DNA from: Tumebacillus lacus
GTDB taxonomy: Bacteria; Bacillota; Bacilli; Tumebacillales; Tumebacillaceae
Length of the DNA: 64,000 nucleotides
Direction: 5' to 3'
Assembly (NCBI RefSeq): GCF_026410385.1
Contig: NZ_JAPMLT010000012.1
Coordinates: forward strand, 1 to 64,000
This document shows, piece by piece, positions 7,253-15,665 of this stretch. Within the stretch, counting starts at the first letter, position 1. The number at the start of each line of letters is the position of its first letter. A program made the translations under genes and the position numbers. A model generated the notes under the pieces. The model saw nothing but the letters and a program-made list of their open reading frames with translations. It was not told where the DNA came from and did no database searches.

Positions 7253-8389
7253 TTAGATCTCGAGTCCGTAGAACTTGATCGCGTTCGGGCCGTACATCAG
7301 GTCTTTCGCCTCTTGGGTGATGTCGTCGCGCTCGCGGATCTCGTCGAACGTCTCGCCCAGTTTGCCGCCTTCAAAGTGAACGTGCGGGAAGTCGGCCGAG
7401 CCGAGGACGCGGTCTGCACCGACGATTTCCAGGAAGCGCGGCAGGTCTTTCTCGTCGCCTTCGCAGGTGAAGTACAGCTGATGATCGCGGATGTACTCCA
7501 GCGGGCGTTTCTTCGCTTGCCACGGTTGTGCGGTCGGGGTGTCGTACCAGTGTTCCATGCGGTTGAGCAGGGACGGGAACCAGTCTGCGCCGCCTTCGAT
7601 GAACCCGACTTTCAGATCCGGGAAGCGGTCGAGGATGCCGCCGCCGACGAAGGAGTAGAAGCCCATGACCATCGACAGCTCAAACGCGAGGATCATCGCG
7701 GTGCCAGCCGATTCGCAGGATTTGTGCAGGCCGGTGTGTGCCCAGCCGACGTGTACGGTGACCGGCATGCCGAGCTTTTCAGCTTCTGCATAGAACGGGT
7801 CGAAGCGGCGGTCGTGCAGCAGCACGTCGCCCGCGGTGCCGAGGATCATCACGCCGACAGCACCCAGTTCTTTGACGCGACGCATTTCTTTGATCGCTTC
7901 TTCCGGGTGACGCATCGGGACCGGAGCAACCCACTTCAGGCGTTCCGGCGCTTTGGCACAAGCGTCAGCCATGAAGGAGTTGAACGCGCGCATGAGAGCT
8001 GCTTCGTACATCAGATCGTTGGTCAGCGGTTGCAGGAACAGGGTCGAGTAGATGACCGACACGTCCAGCTTGACTGCGTCCATCGACTTCAGGCGCTCGT
8101 TTACATCGGTGATCGCTTGCGATTCGACGTTGATCGGCTTCGCTTTTGCAAAGTCGGTGACCGGCGGCGAACCGTGGCAGGACGCGCCGTAGCCCATCAG
8201 TTTCGGGAACATCTCCCCGTCGATCATCCAGACGTAGTTGCGGGAGGTGTTGTGGGTGATCAGTTCGCCGACGTTGACAGCCAGCGGTTTGCGGTGCGCG
8301 TATTCCGGCTCCAGGTAGTCCCAAATAGCCGGATGATCTTCGATGTGGGAGTCTGCGTCGATGATGAAGGTTTTGGTTTCGATAGTCAT
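7253..8389 (-). CDS. Amidohydrolase-family metal enzyme (Amidohydro_2/ACMSD-like)
   Basis: 378 residues. The N-terminal metal motif IIDADSHIED (D13, H15), a central TVHVGWAHTG, and a late GSADFPH with the typical catalytic Asp mark the amidohydrolase-2 branch that includes ACMSD and resorcylate-type decarboxylases. Such enzymes hydrolyse or decarboxylate small organic acids using Zn or a related metal. Its place between leuD and leuB, with short gaps on both sides, argues that it acts on an intermediate of the pathway encoded here. Standard leucine biosynthesis has no such step. The substrate is unknown. Confidence 0.8.
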   Translation of the reverse strand: MTIETKTFIIDADSHIEDHPAIWDYLEPEYAHRKPLAVNVGELITHNTSRNYVWMIDGEMFPKLMGYGASCHGSPPVTDFAKAKPINVESQAITDVNERLKSMDAVKLDVSVIYSTLFLQPLTNDLMYEAALMRAFNSFMADACAKAPERLKWVAPVPMRHPEEAIKEMRRVKELGAVGVMILGTAGDVLLHDRRFDPFYAEAEKLGMPVTVHVGWAHTGLHKSCESAGTAMILAFELSMVMGFYSFVGGGILDRFPDLKVGFIEGGADWFPSLLNRMEHWYDTPTAQPWQAKKRPLEYIRDHQLYFTCEGDEKDLPRFLEIVGADRVLGSADFPHVHFEGGKLGETFDEIRERDDITQEAKDLMYGPNAIKFYGLEI

Positions 8390-8434
8390 GATAAAATACC
8401 TCGCTTTATATAGGAATGTTGGGTGAAAAACGGA

Positions 8435-8929
8435 TTAACGGTTGAGATCGGCGACCACTTTTTCCATCAGGCCGCCCTGCTCGATCAGGGAGAGGATAAA
8501 CTCCGGGAAGGGGCTCGCTTGGAACTCCAGCCCTTTGGTGACGTTTTTGACAACGCCAGACTTGAGATCGACTTCGATCTCGTCGCCCGGCTCGGTCACC
8601 TCGTAGATCCCTTTGCATTCGAGGATCGGCAGGCCGATGTTGATCGCATTGCGGTAGAAGATGCGCGCGAAGCTCGGCGCGATGACACAAGACACCTCTG
8701 CCCCTTTGATCGCCAGCGGGGCATGCTCGCGGGACGAGCCGCAGCCGAAGTTTGCATCGGCGACAAAGATGTCGCCCGGCTGGATCCGCGTCGACAGCGT
8801 CGGGTCGAGATCCTCGAAGATGCGGGATGCCAGCACTTTCGGATCGGTCGACGCCACGTAGCGTCCGGCGATGATCACGTCGGTGTTCATATCGCGCTCA
8901 AAGGTGTGCGCGTTGCCTTTCAGGTTCAT
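8435..8929 (-). CDS. leuD: 3-isopropylmalate dehydratase-type small subunit (LeuD/HacB class)
   Basis: 164 residues, the short archaeal/HacB-like class rather than the ~200-residue LeuD common in Bacillus. It has [23 protein letters not shown] and [15 protein letters not shown], the swivel-domain signature that completes the aconitase-type active site with LeuC. The loop after R23 reads YVASTDP. As I recall from methanogen enzymes, isopropylmalate isomerases carry YLVY/YLVM-like loops here and homoaconitases YLRT, so this loop matches neither and the substrate may differ. It begins about 15 bp after leuC. Confidence 0.85.
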   Translation of the reverse strand: MNLKGNAHTFERDMNTDVIIAGRYVASTDPKVLASRIFEDLDPTLSTRIQPGDIFVADANFGCGSSREHAPLAIKGAEVSCVIAPSFARIFYRNAINIGLPILECKGIYEVTEPGDEIEVDLKSGVVKNVTKGLEFQASPFPEFILSLIEQGGLMEKVVADLNR

Positions 8930-8944
8930 GAGCTTGTCCTCCTC

Positions 8945-10222
8945 TTACAGCACCGGCTCGTGTGCGACTTCGGCCGGGTGGGTGATCTTGCCGGTCACAG
9001 CCGTCGCCGCTGCCACGCTCGGGTTGGAGAGGTAGACTTCGGCGGTCGCCGCGCCCATGCGGCCGGTAAAGTTGCGGTTGGTCGTCGACAGGCAGCGGTC
9101 GCCCGGAGCGAGGATGCCCATCGAGCCGCCGAAGCACGCGCCGCAGGACGGCGGGCCGACCAGCGCGCCCGCTTCGAGGAAGATGTCGATCAGCCCCTCG
9201 CGCAACGCTTGTTGATAGACCGCTTTCGAGCCTGGCACGACGATGGTGCGCAGGTTCGAATTGACCTTGCGACCTTTCATGATCGCAGCGGCTGCTCGCA
9301 GGTCGGAGATGCGGCCGTTGGTGCAGGAGCCGATGTAGACTTGGTCCATCGACAGCCCTTCGACGGAGGACACATCGACCGTGTTCGACGGCAGGTTGGG
9401 CTTGGCCACCTGCGGCTCCAGGTCGGAGATGTCCCACTCGTAGACCGCCGCGTACATCGCGTCCGCGTCGGCAAACGTCGGGCGGTACGCCCGCTTGGCA
9501 CGTCCTGCGAGGTAGCGCTCGGTCACTTCGTCATAGGAGACGATGCCCGTCTTGCCGCCTGCCTCGATCGCCATGTTGGCGATGGTCAGCCGCTCCTCCA
9601 TCGTGAAATCGAGCAGCGCTTCCCCGGCATGCTCCATCACCTGATAGGTGACGCCGTCCACGCCGAGCTGGCGGATCAAGTAGAGCACGAGGTCTTTGCC
9701 GGTAAAGAACGGACGCTTTTTGCCGGTGTAGACAAACTTTTGCGTCTCCGGCACTTTCATCCACGTCTTGCCGGTGACCATCGCCGCCGCCATGTCGGTC
9801 GAGCCGACGCCGGTGGCAAACGCCCCGACCGCACCGTAGGTGCAGGTGTGCGAGTCAGCCCCGATCACGAGATCGCCCGCGCCGACCAGCCCTTCCTCCG
9901 GGATGATCACGTGCTCGATCCCGTAGCCTTCCGGGAACACGGTCACTTCCGGGTAGCGGTCGGCAAAGCGTTTGGTCAACTGGATGTGGCTGGCCGTGTT
10001 GATGTCTTTGGCCGGCGAGTAGTGCGAGAGAGCGAGGTAAATTTTGCTCGGGTGCGCGACTTTGTCCAGCAGGCCGTACGTTTCGATCTGCTTGACGGCA
10101 ATCGGCGTCGATGCGTCGTTGCCGACGATCAGATCCAGCTCGACATCGACCATCTCACCCGGCACGACGCCCGTTTTACCCGCGTGCGCCGCAAGGATCT
10201 TTTCCGCGATTGTTTGCCCCAT
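8945..10222 (-). CDS. leuC: 3-isopropylmalate dehydratase-type large subunit (LeuC/HacA class)
   Basis: 425 residues from ATG preceded by TAGGTGACTTTTG. The three 4Fe-4S cysteines are present: one in YIGSCTNGR (C300) and two in PPSCGACFGG (C360, C363). IGADSHTCTYGA and GVGSTDMAAA are also typical. The length and pattern put it in the shorter LeuC2/HacA class, usually paired with a ~165-residue small subunit, as here. The complex isomerises 2-alkylmalate to 3-alkylmalate. It follows the haem-oxygenase-like gene by about 10 bp. Confidence 0.88.
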   Translation of the reverse strand: MGQTIAEKILAAHAGKTGVVPGEMVDVELDLIVGNDASTPIAVKQIETYGLLDKVAHPSKIYLALSHYSPAKDINTASHIQLTKRFADRYPEVTVFPEGYGIEHVIIPEEGLVGAGDLVIGADSHTCTYGAVGAFATGVGSTDMAAAMVTGKTWMKVPETQKFVYTGKKRPFFTGKDLVLYLIRQLGVDGVTYQVMEHAGEALLDFTMEERLTIANMAIEAGGKTGIVSYDEVTERYLAGRAKRAYRPTFADADAMYAAVYEWDISDLEPQVAKPNLPSNTVDVSSVEGLSMDQVYIGSCTNGRISDLRAAAAIMKGRKVNSNLRTIVVPGSKAVYQQALREGLIDIFLEAGALVGPPSCGACFGGSMGILAPGDRCLSTTNRNFTGRMGAATAEVYLSNPSVAAATAVTGKITHPAEVAHEPVL

Positions 10223-10232
10223 CAAAAGTCAC

Positions 10233-10937
10233 CTACGCTTTCACAGCCGACTCGTCGACCAGCACGGAATGGTAATAATTTTGCAACTGGGTCCACATCT
10301 TCGAGCCGTTCGCCACGAATTCCAGCGAGCGTTCGGCAAAGCCCGGCGCTTCCGCCGCGTATTTTTTGATCAGTTCGCGAGCGACGTTGCTGTGCTCGAC
10401 GTCCGCTTCCGAGTGGACGAGGAACCATTCCAAGTCGTGGTCGCTGACGCCAAACCGCTCGGCAATCGCCGTGTGCAGTTTGATCGCGCTCTCCGACGTC
10501 TGGCTCTCGTTGACGTAGATCGCGAGGATGCCGTAGAGGAAATGCTCGTTTTTGCAGACGCCGAGCAGGTAGTCGAGGAACTCCTGCACCGGGCCGCCGA
10601 CCGGCGTCGCCGCGATCTCTTCCTCGGTCGCGCCCATCGCAAACGCAAAGCGCTTCATCAAATTGTAGTGCGTGTCGGAGCCGTCTTTGATCCCCGTCTC
10701 TTCGGCGATCAGTTGATCCATCTCGTATTGGCGCACGTCTTCATACGGCGCGTTGGCATGGATCGCGGAGAACGCTCGGTTTTGGTCGTAGGTTTGGAAA
10801 TATTTCTGAATCGCCCAACGCTTCAGACCTTCACGGGTGACGTTGCCGCTGACGACTTCGGTGACGAACGAGCCCTTGCTGTATTTGTTCGCTTGGATGA
10901 TCGCGTCAAATTTTTCGAAATCCGCCAGATTAGACAT
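10233..10937 (-). CDS. Haem-oxygenase-like (HDO/TenA-PqqC fold) protein, putative diiron oxidase
   Basis: 234 all-helical residues with the pattern of iron-containing redox enzymes of the TenA/PqqC fold. Candidate metal ligands are E79/E80 and H90 (AEETGIKDGSDTH), E144 (YVNES), and H175, D179 and H182 in WFLVHSEADVEHSN. In this superfamily, members such as UndA, BesC and SznF use two irons and O2 to oxidise or fragment small molecules, so tailoring of a pathway intermediate is likely. The start overlaps the end of the upstream YrdC-like gene by 8 bp, implying translational coupling. A TenA thiaminase is less likely given the context. Confidence 0.75.
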   Translation of the reverse strand: MSNLADFEKFDAIIQANKYSKGSFVTEVVSGNVTREGLKRWAIQKYFQTYDQNRAFSAIHANAPYEDVRQYEMDQLIAEETGIKDGSDTHYNLMKRFAFAMGATEEEIAATPVGGPVQEFLDYLLGVCKNEHFLYGILAIYVNESQTSESAIKLHTAIAERFGVSDHDLEWFLVHSEADVEHSNVARELIKKYAAEAPGFAERSLEFVANGSKMWTQLQNYYHSVLVDESAVKA

Positions 10938-11607
10938 GCAGCACTTCCTCCTTGAATTTGGTCAGGGACGCGTGGATCATGTCGTGATTGACCCCTTGGC
11001 GTTTGTAGGTAAAGTTGGTCAGGTTGACGATGGTCGTCGCCAGTTTCGCTTCGTTGGCGTATTTGGCTACCCCCATGTCGAGGTAATAGTCGACGCCGTT
11101 GACGATCTCCGGCTGCACGTCTTCAAAGCGATAGTTGTTGCCGTGAGCGGAGACGTTGCCCGACGATGCGACGAGCAGGAAGTCTTCTTTCAGCCCCAGT
11201 TTGACCATCTCTTCAATAAACTCGCCGGTGTGCAGGAAGGAGGCGATCGTGCCGTCCTTGGTGCATTGCGAGAGGACGTACTCGGACAGGCCCGCAAGGA
11301 GTTTGGAGTTCGGGTTGATCTCGTTGACGACCGCAAGGGTCGTATGCTGCGAGATGTCCATCATCCAGTCCATCAGACGCGGGTCTTTGAGCTTCGCCAC
11401 GTCTGCGATCACTTCCGGGGAGCCGACGGTGATGCACGGGTTGGAAGCCGGACGGCCTTTGATCTCGTACATTTTGCGGATCGACTCTTCGGAGTGGCCG
11501 ATCAGACCATACCCGATGTCGCCTTTGATCAGGGCGAGACCGCCGTCTTTGATCACGTTGTACGCTTTTTCCACTTCTTTCATATCCACGGTAAAACCGA
11601 CTGTCAT
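10930..11607 (-). CDS. YrdC/Sua5-fold protein, divergent, first of two in the operon
   Basis: 225 residues from ATG preceded by AGGAGGTGCTTACTTATC; a longer upstream reading overlaps the LeuA-like gene and lacks a site. It has the YrdC fold: GGLALIKGDIGYGLIG, then K50 and R52 in IKGRPASNP, and ASSGNVSAHGN (S149, N151), matching the K-R and S-x-N residues that hold carbamoyl-AMP in TsaC/Sua5. Housekeeping Sua5 makes threonylcarbamoyl-AMP for tRNA. This divergent version is embedded among metabolic genes, so small-molecule carbamoylation or adenylation is more likely. Confidence 0.72.
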   Translation of the reverse strand: MTVGFTVDMKEVEKAYNVIKDGGLALIKGDIGYGLIGHSEESIRKMYEIKGRPASNPCITVGSPEVIADVAKLKDPRLMDWMMDISQHTTLAVVNEINPNSKLLAGLSEYVLSQCTKDGTIASFLHTGEFIEEMVKLGLKEDFLLVASSGNVSAHGNNYRFEDVQPEIVNGVDYYLDMGVAKYANEAKLATTIVNLTNFTYKRQGVNHDMIHASLTKFKEEVLHV

Positions 11608-11653
11608 GATAAGTAAGCACCTCCTAATTAGACTTGCCTGGCAATACCGGCAC

Positions 11654-12823
11654 TCACGCCTGCATCGTCTGTTGCTCCAACCCCAGATAGTGCTCGACGA
11701 GCACATCGGTGTCGTTGTAGCGCTCCAGATCTTCCGCTTGCATGATGTGGTCGTACAGCGCCTCCAGCAGGCGGTTGTCCACCTCGATCCCGCGGCCTTG
11801 CAAACGGCCGCGCAACACGTTGCGGCCGGAGTGGCGGCCGATCAGGATCTGCCGTTCGCGACCGAACAGATGCGGCTCGACGTACTCGTAGGTGATCGGG
11901 TTGTTCATCATGCCGTGCTGGTGGATGCCCGCCTCGGTGGCAAACACATATTTGCCGATTACCGATTTGTGACGTGCCACCGGCAGATCGAGCAGGTCGA
12001 TCAACCGCTGGCAGGCGGCATAGACGCGGCTGCGGTCAATCGGCGTGTCGGCGCCGTAGTAGTCGCGCTTGTACGACAGCACGGCTGCCAGCTCTTCAAA
12101 CGCGGTGTTGCCGGCACGCTCGCCGATGCCGCACAGCGTGGTCTGCACTTCGTCAGCCCCCGCATGGACTCCGGCCAGTGCGTTGGCCAAGGCGAGGCCG
12201 AGATCGTCATGGCAGTGGATCGACAGCTTGACACTGTCGCCGACCCACCCTTTCGCCGCCTGCACGAGCCGGGCAAACTGATGCGGCAACGCGCAGCCGA
12301 CCGTGTCGGCGATGACGACGGTGGTCGCCCCTGCTTCCACGCCAGACGTGATCAGGCGTTGCAGATAGTCATAGTCGCCGCGCGACGCGTCCTCCACGCC
12401 CAGCGAGATATCGGTGACGCCTTGGGCGCGCAGGTAGCGCACCGCGTCGGTCGCTTCGAGGATCGCCGCTTCCGCCGTCATCTTGCGCTTGTGCTCCAGA
12501 TGGATGTGGGAGCCGACAGCCAGCGTCTGGATCTGGAAGGAGTGAGAGTCCTGCAGCGCACGAAGCGACGTGTCGATATCGGCGCGATTGGCGCGGACGA
12601 ACGCACAGATCTTGGAGTGGCGCGCCATTTTCGACAGCTCGCGCGTCACTTGAAAATCGTACTCGGTCGCAGACGGAAATCCGCTCTCGATCAGGTCAAA
12701 TCCAAGGTTGTCGAGCACAGTAAACATCTCCATCTTCTGCTCGAACGTCATTGAATTGCCGGGCGCTTGTTCCCCGTCGCGCAACGTCGTGTCAAAAATG
12801 CTCAAATGGCGTGCGTTTTCCAT
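11654..12823 (-). CDS. LeuA/homocitrate synthase-family protein lacking the regulatory domain
   Basis: 389 residues from ATG preceded by CGGAGGTGGCTAC. The catalytic TIM-barrel features of DRE-TIM synthases are all there: FDTTLRDGEQAPG (R15, D16), SIHCHDDLGLALAN (H203, H205) and GIGERAGNTAFEE (232-244). It condenses acetyl-CoA with a 2-oxoacid to start chain elongation. Canonical LeuA is ~500 residues with a C-terminal leucine-sensing domain; this one stops before it, so leucine feedback is not expected. The oxoacid (ketoisovalerate, oxoglutarate or other) cannot be read from sequence here. A weak internal promoter may lie in the 119-bp gap upstream. Confidence 0.82.
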   Translation of the reverse strand: MENARHLSIFDTTLRDGEQAPGNSMTFEQKMEMFTVLDNLGFDLIESGFPSATEYDFQVTRELSKMARHSKICAFVRANRADIDTSLRALQDSHSFQIQTLAVGSHIHLEHKRKMTAEAAILEATDAVRYLRAQGVTDISLGVEDASRGDYDYLQRLITSGVEAGATTVVIADTVGCALPHQFARLVQAAKGWVGDSVKLSIHCHDDLGLALANALAGVHAGADEVQTTLCGIGERAGNTAFEELAAVLSYKRDYYGADTPIDRSRVYAACQRLIDLLDLPVARHKSVIGKYVFATEAGIHQHGMMNNPITYEYVEPHLFGRERQILIGRHSGRNVLRGRLQGRGIEVDNRLLEALYDHIMQAEDLERYNDTDVLVEHYLGLEQQTMQA

Positions 12824-12861
12824 GTAGCCACCTCCGTTTTGACATCACATACGGAAACTTT

Positions 12862-12892
12862 TTATAAGAAAAACTCTTCATGTTTGAAACAA
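12862..12892 (-). promoter_or_regulatory. Weak candidate internal promoter before the LeuA-like gene
   Basis: Minus-strand TTGTTT (12887-12892) and TTATAA (12862-12867) at a long 19-bp spacing, in an AT-rich gap between the binding-protein gene and the LeuA-like gene. No terminator is visible in the gap, so read-through from upstream is also expected. Confidence 0.3.
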
Positions 12893-12942
12893 ATCATGTT
12901 ATAATCATTCTGAAAGAAAAGCCCGTCTCACATCTTCACTTT

Positions 12943-14013
12943 CTATTTCTTGGAGTTTTCGACAAACTGCATGTCATAGAGGCTGGCTGCATCCAGCGTC
13001 TTGACCGCTTCGTTTTTCGGGTCGTACGCTTTCAAAGCTTCGAGGTTGTTCTCGACCGCTTTTTTGGAGACGACGCCGTCTTTGGAGATCGCCGGTTGCG
13101 TATGGGCAAAGGATTTGAGGTACAGATCCTTGTCTTTGCCGACCACATCGGCCGGCAGTTTGGCCACGATCTCTTCCGCTTTGTGCGACGCGATGTATTT
13201 GTTGCTCTTGATCATCGCGTTGACCATGCGTTGCGCGACATCCTTTTTGTTGTTGATCACATCTTCGGTCGTCAGCAGGCCGGTGAACTGATAGCCGCCT
13301 TCGGTGAAGACCTGTTTCGTGCCCGCGTCATCGCTCATGTCGATCAGCGGGAAGGTGTAGCTCATGTCGGTCAACTGCGTCGAGGTCGGGTCAAACACCA
13401 TGCCCGCGTCGATCGCGTTGTTTTTAAACGCGGCGATAAAGTTGCTCGCCGAGCCGATCGGCACGATCTGCACGTCTTCGGCCGTCATGCCGTTTTTCTG
13501 GAGCACGTAGGTCGTCAGGATGTGCGTGCCAGAACCGACACCGGTAACACCGATTTTTTTGCCTTTGAGATCCTTCACCGATTTGACCGAGTCTTTCAGC
13601 GAGGAGCTGACCAACAGCGTGTTCGACGGTTTGTCGGTAAACGACGCGATCATCTTCAAGGTCTTGTTTTGCTCACGAGCCTTGATCGCATGATCGACCG
13701 CGTTGACCGAAAAGTCGATCTGACCGCTGACCAGCGCGCCTGCCGATTCGGTACCGCTTTTAAAATAGATCACGTTGGCGTCGAGGCCTTCTTCTTTAAA
13801 GAAGCCGAGCGCCTGGGCGACTTCGATCTGGATCGCGGTCACCGCGCCTTTCGAACTGGAGCCGACGTTAACTTTGACCGTCTTTTCAGCAGCAGCAGTG
13901 CCGCCCGCGGTCGTTTCTTTGGTATTCGTACCGCCGCCGCATGCGACCAATGCAAAGCTGAGCGTAACAGCGGTCAGCAGGCCGAGCGACTTTTTCATCG
14001 TGTGAGCTTTCAT
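12943..14013 (-). CDS. ABC transporter substrate-binding lipoprotein (NMT1/SsuA-like)
   Basis: 356 residues from ATG preceded by AAGGGGGAAACGCTCG; a 14-codon extension is possible but overlaps the permease. A lipoprotein signal peptide ends in a lipobox FALVAC with C25 as the likely lipidated residue. The mature part follows the SsuA/ThiY-type periplasmic-binding fold: IEVAQALGFFKEEGLDANVI, SGQIDFSVNAVDHAI, VKDLKGKKIGVTGVGSGTHI. These proteins bring in sulfonates, nitrate, pyrimidine precursors or similar small anions. It forms an importer with the two genes upstream. The ligand is unknown and may be the pathway's starting compound. Confidence 0.85.
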   Translation of the reverse strand: MKAHTMKKSLGLLTAVTLSFALVACGGGTNTKETTAGGTAAAEKTVKVNVGSSSKGAVTAIQIEVAQALGFFKEEGLDANVIYFKSGTESAGALVSGQIDFSVNAVDHAIKAREQNKTLKMIASFTDKPSNTLLVSSSLKDSVKSVKDLKGKKIGVTGVGSGTHILTTYVLQKNGMTAEDVQIVPIGSASNFIAAFKNNAIDAGMVFDPTSTQLTDMSYTFPLIDMSDDAGTKQVFTEGGYQFTGLLTTEDVINNKKDVAQRMVNAMIKSNKYIASHKAEEIVAKLPADVVGKDKDLYLKSFAHTQPAISKDGVVSKKAVENNLEALKAYDPKNEAVKTLDAASLYDMQFVENSKK

Positions 14014-14036
14014 CGAGCGTTTCCCCCTTTTCACTT

Positions 14037-14813
14037 CTAGGCTTGTCCCCGCCAAGCGGTCAGCTTTTCCTCCACCCGCTGGATCACCACGTCGATCACC
14101 CAGACCAGCAACATCAAAATGATCAGCCCGGAGAACACCCCGGTCGTGTCAAAATTGGCCTGTGCACTGGCGATCAGATGACCGACGCCGTGCTGGGCGA
14201 CCATGTACTCGCCGACGACCGCGCCGATCAGCGCATAGCCGATGGACGTGCGCAGCGAGGAGAAGATCCATCCGAGGGCACTCGGGAACAGGACGTGCCG
14301 CAGCACGCTCCACCGCGATGCACCGAGGATGCGGGCGTTGTTGATCAGATCCTGGCTGACCTCTCTCACCCCTTGATAGGTGTTGAAAAAGACGAGGAAC
14401 AGCACGATCACCACCGCCATCGCCACTTTTGACGAGATGCCGATCCCGAACCAGATGATGAACAGCGGACCGAGTGCGAGTTTCGGCATGGCGTTCAACA
14501 CCACAAACAGCGGATCGAACACCGCCGCCAGCATCGGCGTGCGGGCAAAGACAAACCCCGTCACCATCCCGATCAGCACGCCGATGGCAAAGCCGAGCAG
14601 CGTCTCGCCGATGGTGATGTAAATGTCGTAGTAGATCTCTTGGCCGGACAGCCAAGCTATGATCTGCGTGTAGATCTCAACTGGCGAAGAGAAGAAAAAC
14701 GGGTCCAGCCAGCCGAGTCTTACCGCGTACTCCCACGCTCCGAAAAACAGAACGGAGCAGAGGATGCGCAGTCCCCAAACCAACGGCATGTTCAGCCGTT
14801 CACTCGTGCCCAT
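14037..14813 (-). CDS. ABC transporter permease (SsuC/TauC type)
   Basis: 258 residues with about six membrane segments (VLFFGAWEYAV, TLLGFAIGVLIGMVTGFVFA, VAMAVVIVLFLVFFNTYQGV) and the EAA-type loop NNARILGASRWSVLRHVLFPS that couples to the ATPase. This is the BPD_transp_1 family, as in nitrate/taurine/sulfonate importers. ATG is preceded by GGAGGAGGTGGCCGGTC, and the start overlaps the ATPase gene end by 14 bp. Confidence 0.88.
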   Translation of the reverse strand: MGTSERLNMPLVWGLRILCSVLFFGAWEYAVRLGWLDPFFFSSPVEIYTQIIAWLSGQEIYYDIYITIGETLLGFAIGVLIGMVTGFVFARTPMLAAVFDPLFVVLNAMPKLALGPLFIIWFGIGISSKVAMAVVIVLFLVFFNTYQGVREVSQDLINNARILGASRWSVLRHVLFPSALGWIFSSLRTSIGYALIGAVVGEYMVAQHGVGHLIASAQANFDTTGVFSGLIILMLLVWVIDVVIQRVEEKLTAWRGQA

Positions 14814-15654
14814 GACCGGCCACCTCCTCCCGCAGATCGCTCCAGATCATCTGGTAGATCTCCGGAAACTTCGGCTCAAACTTGATCTCCGCCACGTTGC
14901 GCGGATAAGGCAAGTCGACCTCATAGACCGCTTTGATGCGACCTGGGCTTTTGGTAAAGACCACGACGTGCGTCGACAAGGCGATCGCCTCTTCGAGGTC
15001 ATGCGTGACAAACACCACCGTGCGGCCGGAGCCGCCCCAGATCTCCATCAGTTCGTTCTCCATCCGATTGCGCGTATGCACATCGAGCGCAGAGAACGGC
15101 TCGTCCATCAAAATGACCTCCGGATCGTAGACAAACGTCTGCGCCATCGAGACACGCTTGCGCATCCCGCCGGAGAGCTGATGCGGATAGTGATGTTCAA
15201 ACCCTTTCAGGCCGACCTTCGCAATCCACTCCAACGCCCTTCTGTTCGCCTCCGATTTGTCCACGCCGCGGAACAGCAGCGGCGACTCCACATTCCCGAG
15301 CACCGTCTTCCACGGAAACAGCACATCTTTTTGGAACAAAAACCCCATGTTGTTTTGCACGTCGCGAATCGATTTCCCTTCGATCAACACATCGCCGGTC
15401 GTCGGTCCCGACAGCCCGGAGATCATCGTCAACAAAGTCGATTTGCCGCACCCGGACGGTCCGACGATGGAGACGAACGACCCTTTTTCAATCGTCAGCT
15501 CGATCTCGGTCACGCCGGTGAACACGGTGCCTTTTTTGTTGACAAACTGCTTGCTTACATCGCGGATTTCAATGTACGGAGCGAGGGCTTGGCCCCGCTG
15601 CTCCGCACGTACGTCAGGTTGTGATGCGCCTCTCTCTCGTACCGTCACATCCAT
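14800..15654 (-). CDS. ABC transporter ATP-binding protein (SsuB/TauB type)
   Basis: 284 residues. Walker A GPSGCGKST, signature LSGGMRKRVSMAQ, Walker B VILMDEPFSALD and the switch histidine in VFVTHDLEEAI are intact, so it should be an active importer ATPase. The start is uncertain: ATG at 15654 lies directly against AGGGGG, and a GTG two codons in (15648) has better spacing. The stop codon of the MFS gene lies 12 bp upstream. Confidence 0.88.
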   Translation of the reverse strand: MDVTVRERGASQPDVRAEQRGQALAPYIEIRDVSKQFVNKKGTVFTGVTEIELTIEKGSFVSIVGPSGCGKSTLLTMISGLSGPTTGDVLIEGKSIRDVQNNMGFLFQKDVLFPWKTVLGNVESPLLFRGVDKSEANRRALEWIAKVGLKGFEHHYPHQLSGGMRKRVSMAQTFVYDPEVILMDEPFSALDVHTRNRMENELMEIWGGSGRTVVFVTHDLEEAIALSTHVVVFTKSPGRIKAVYEVDLPYPRNVAEIKFEPKFPEIYQMIWSDLREEVAGHGHE

Positions 15655-15665
15655 CCCCCTTTTCC

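Noticed and set aside
12824-12942. A T-box or other leader RNA in front of the LeuA-like gene
   Set aside because: I looked for the conserved T-box sequence (AGGGTGG-ACCGCG type) and a terminator and found neither; the 119-bp gap is too short for a full T-box.
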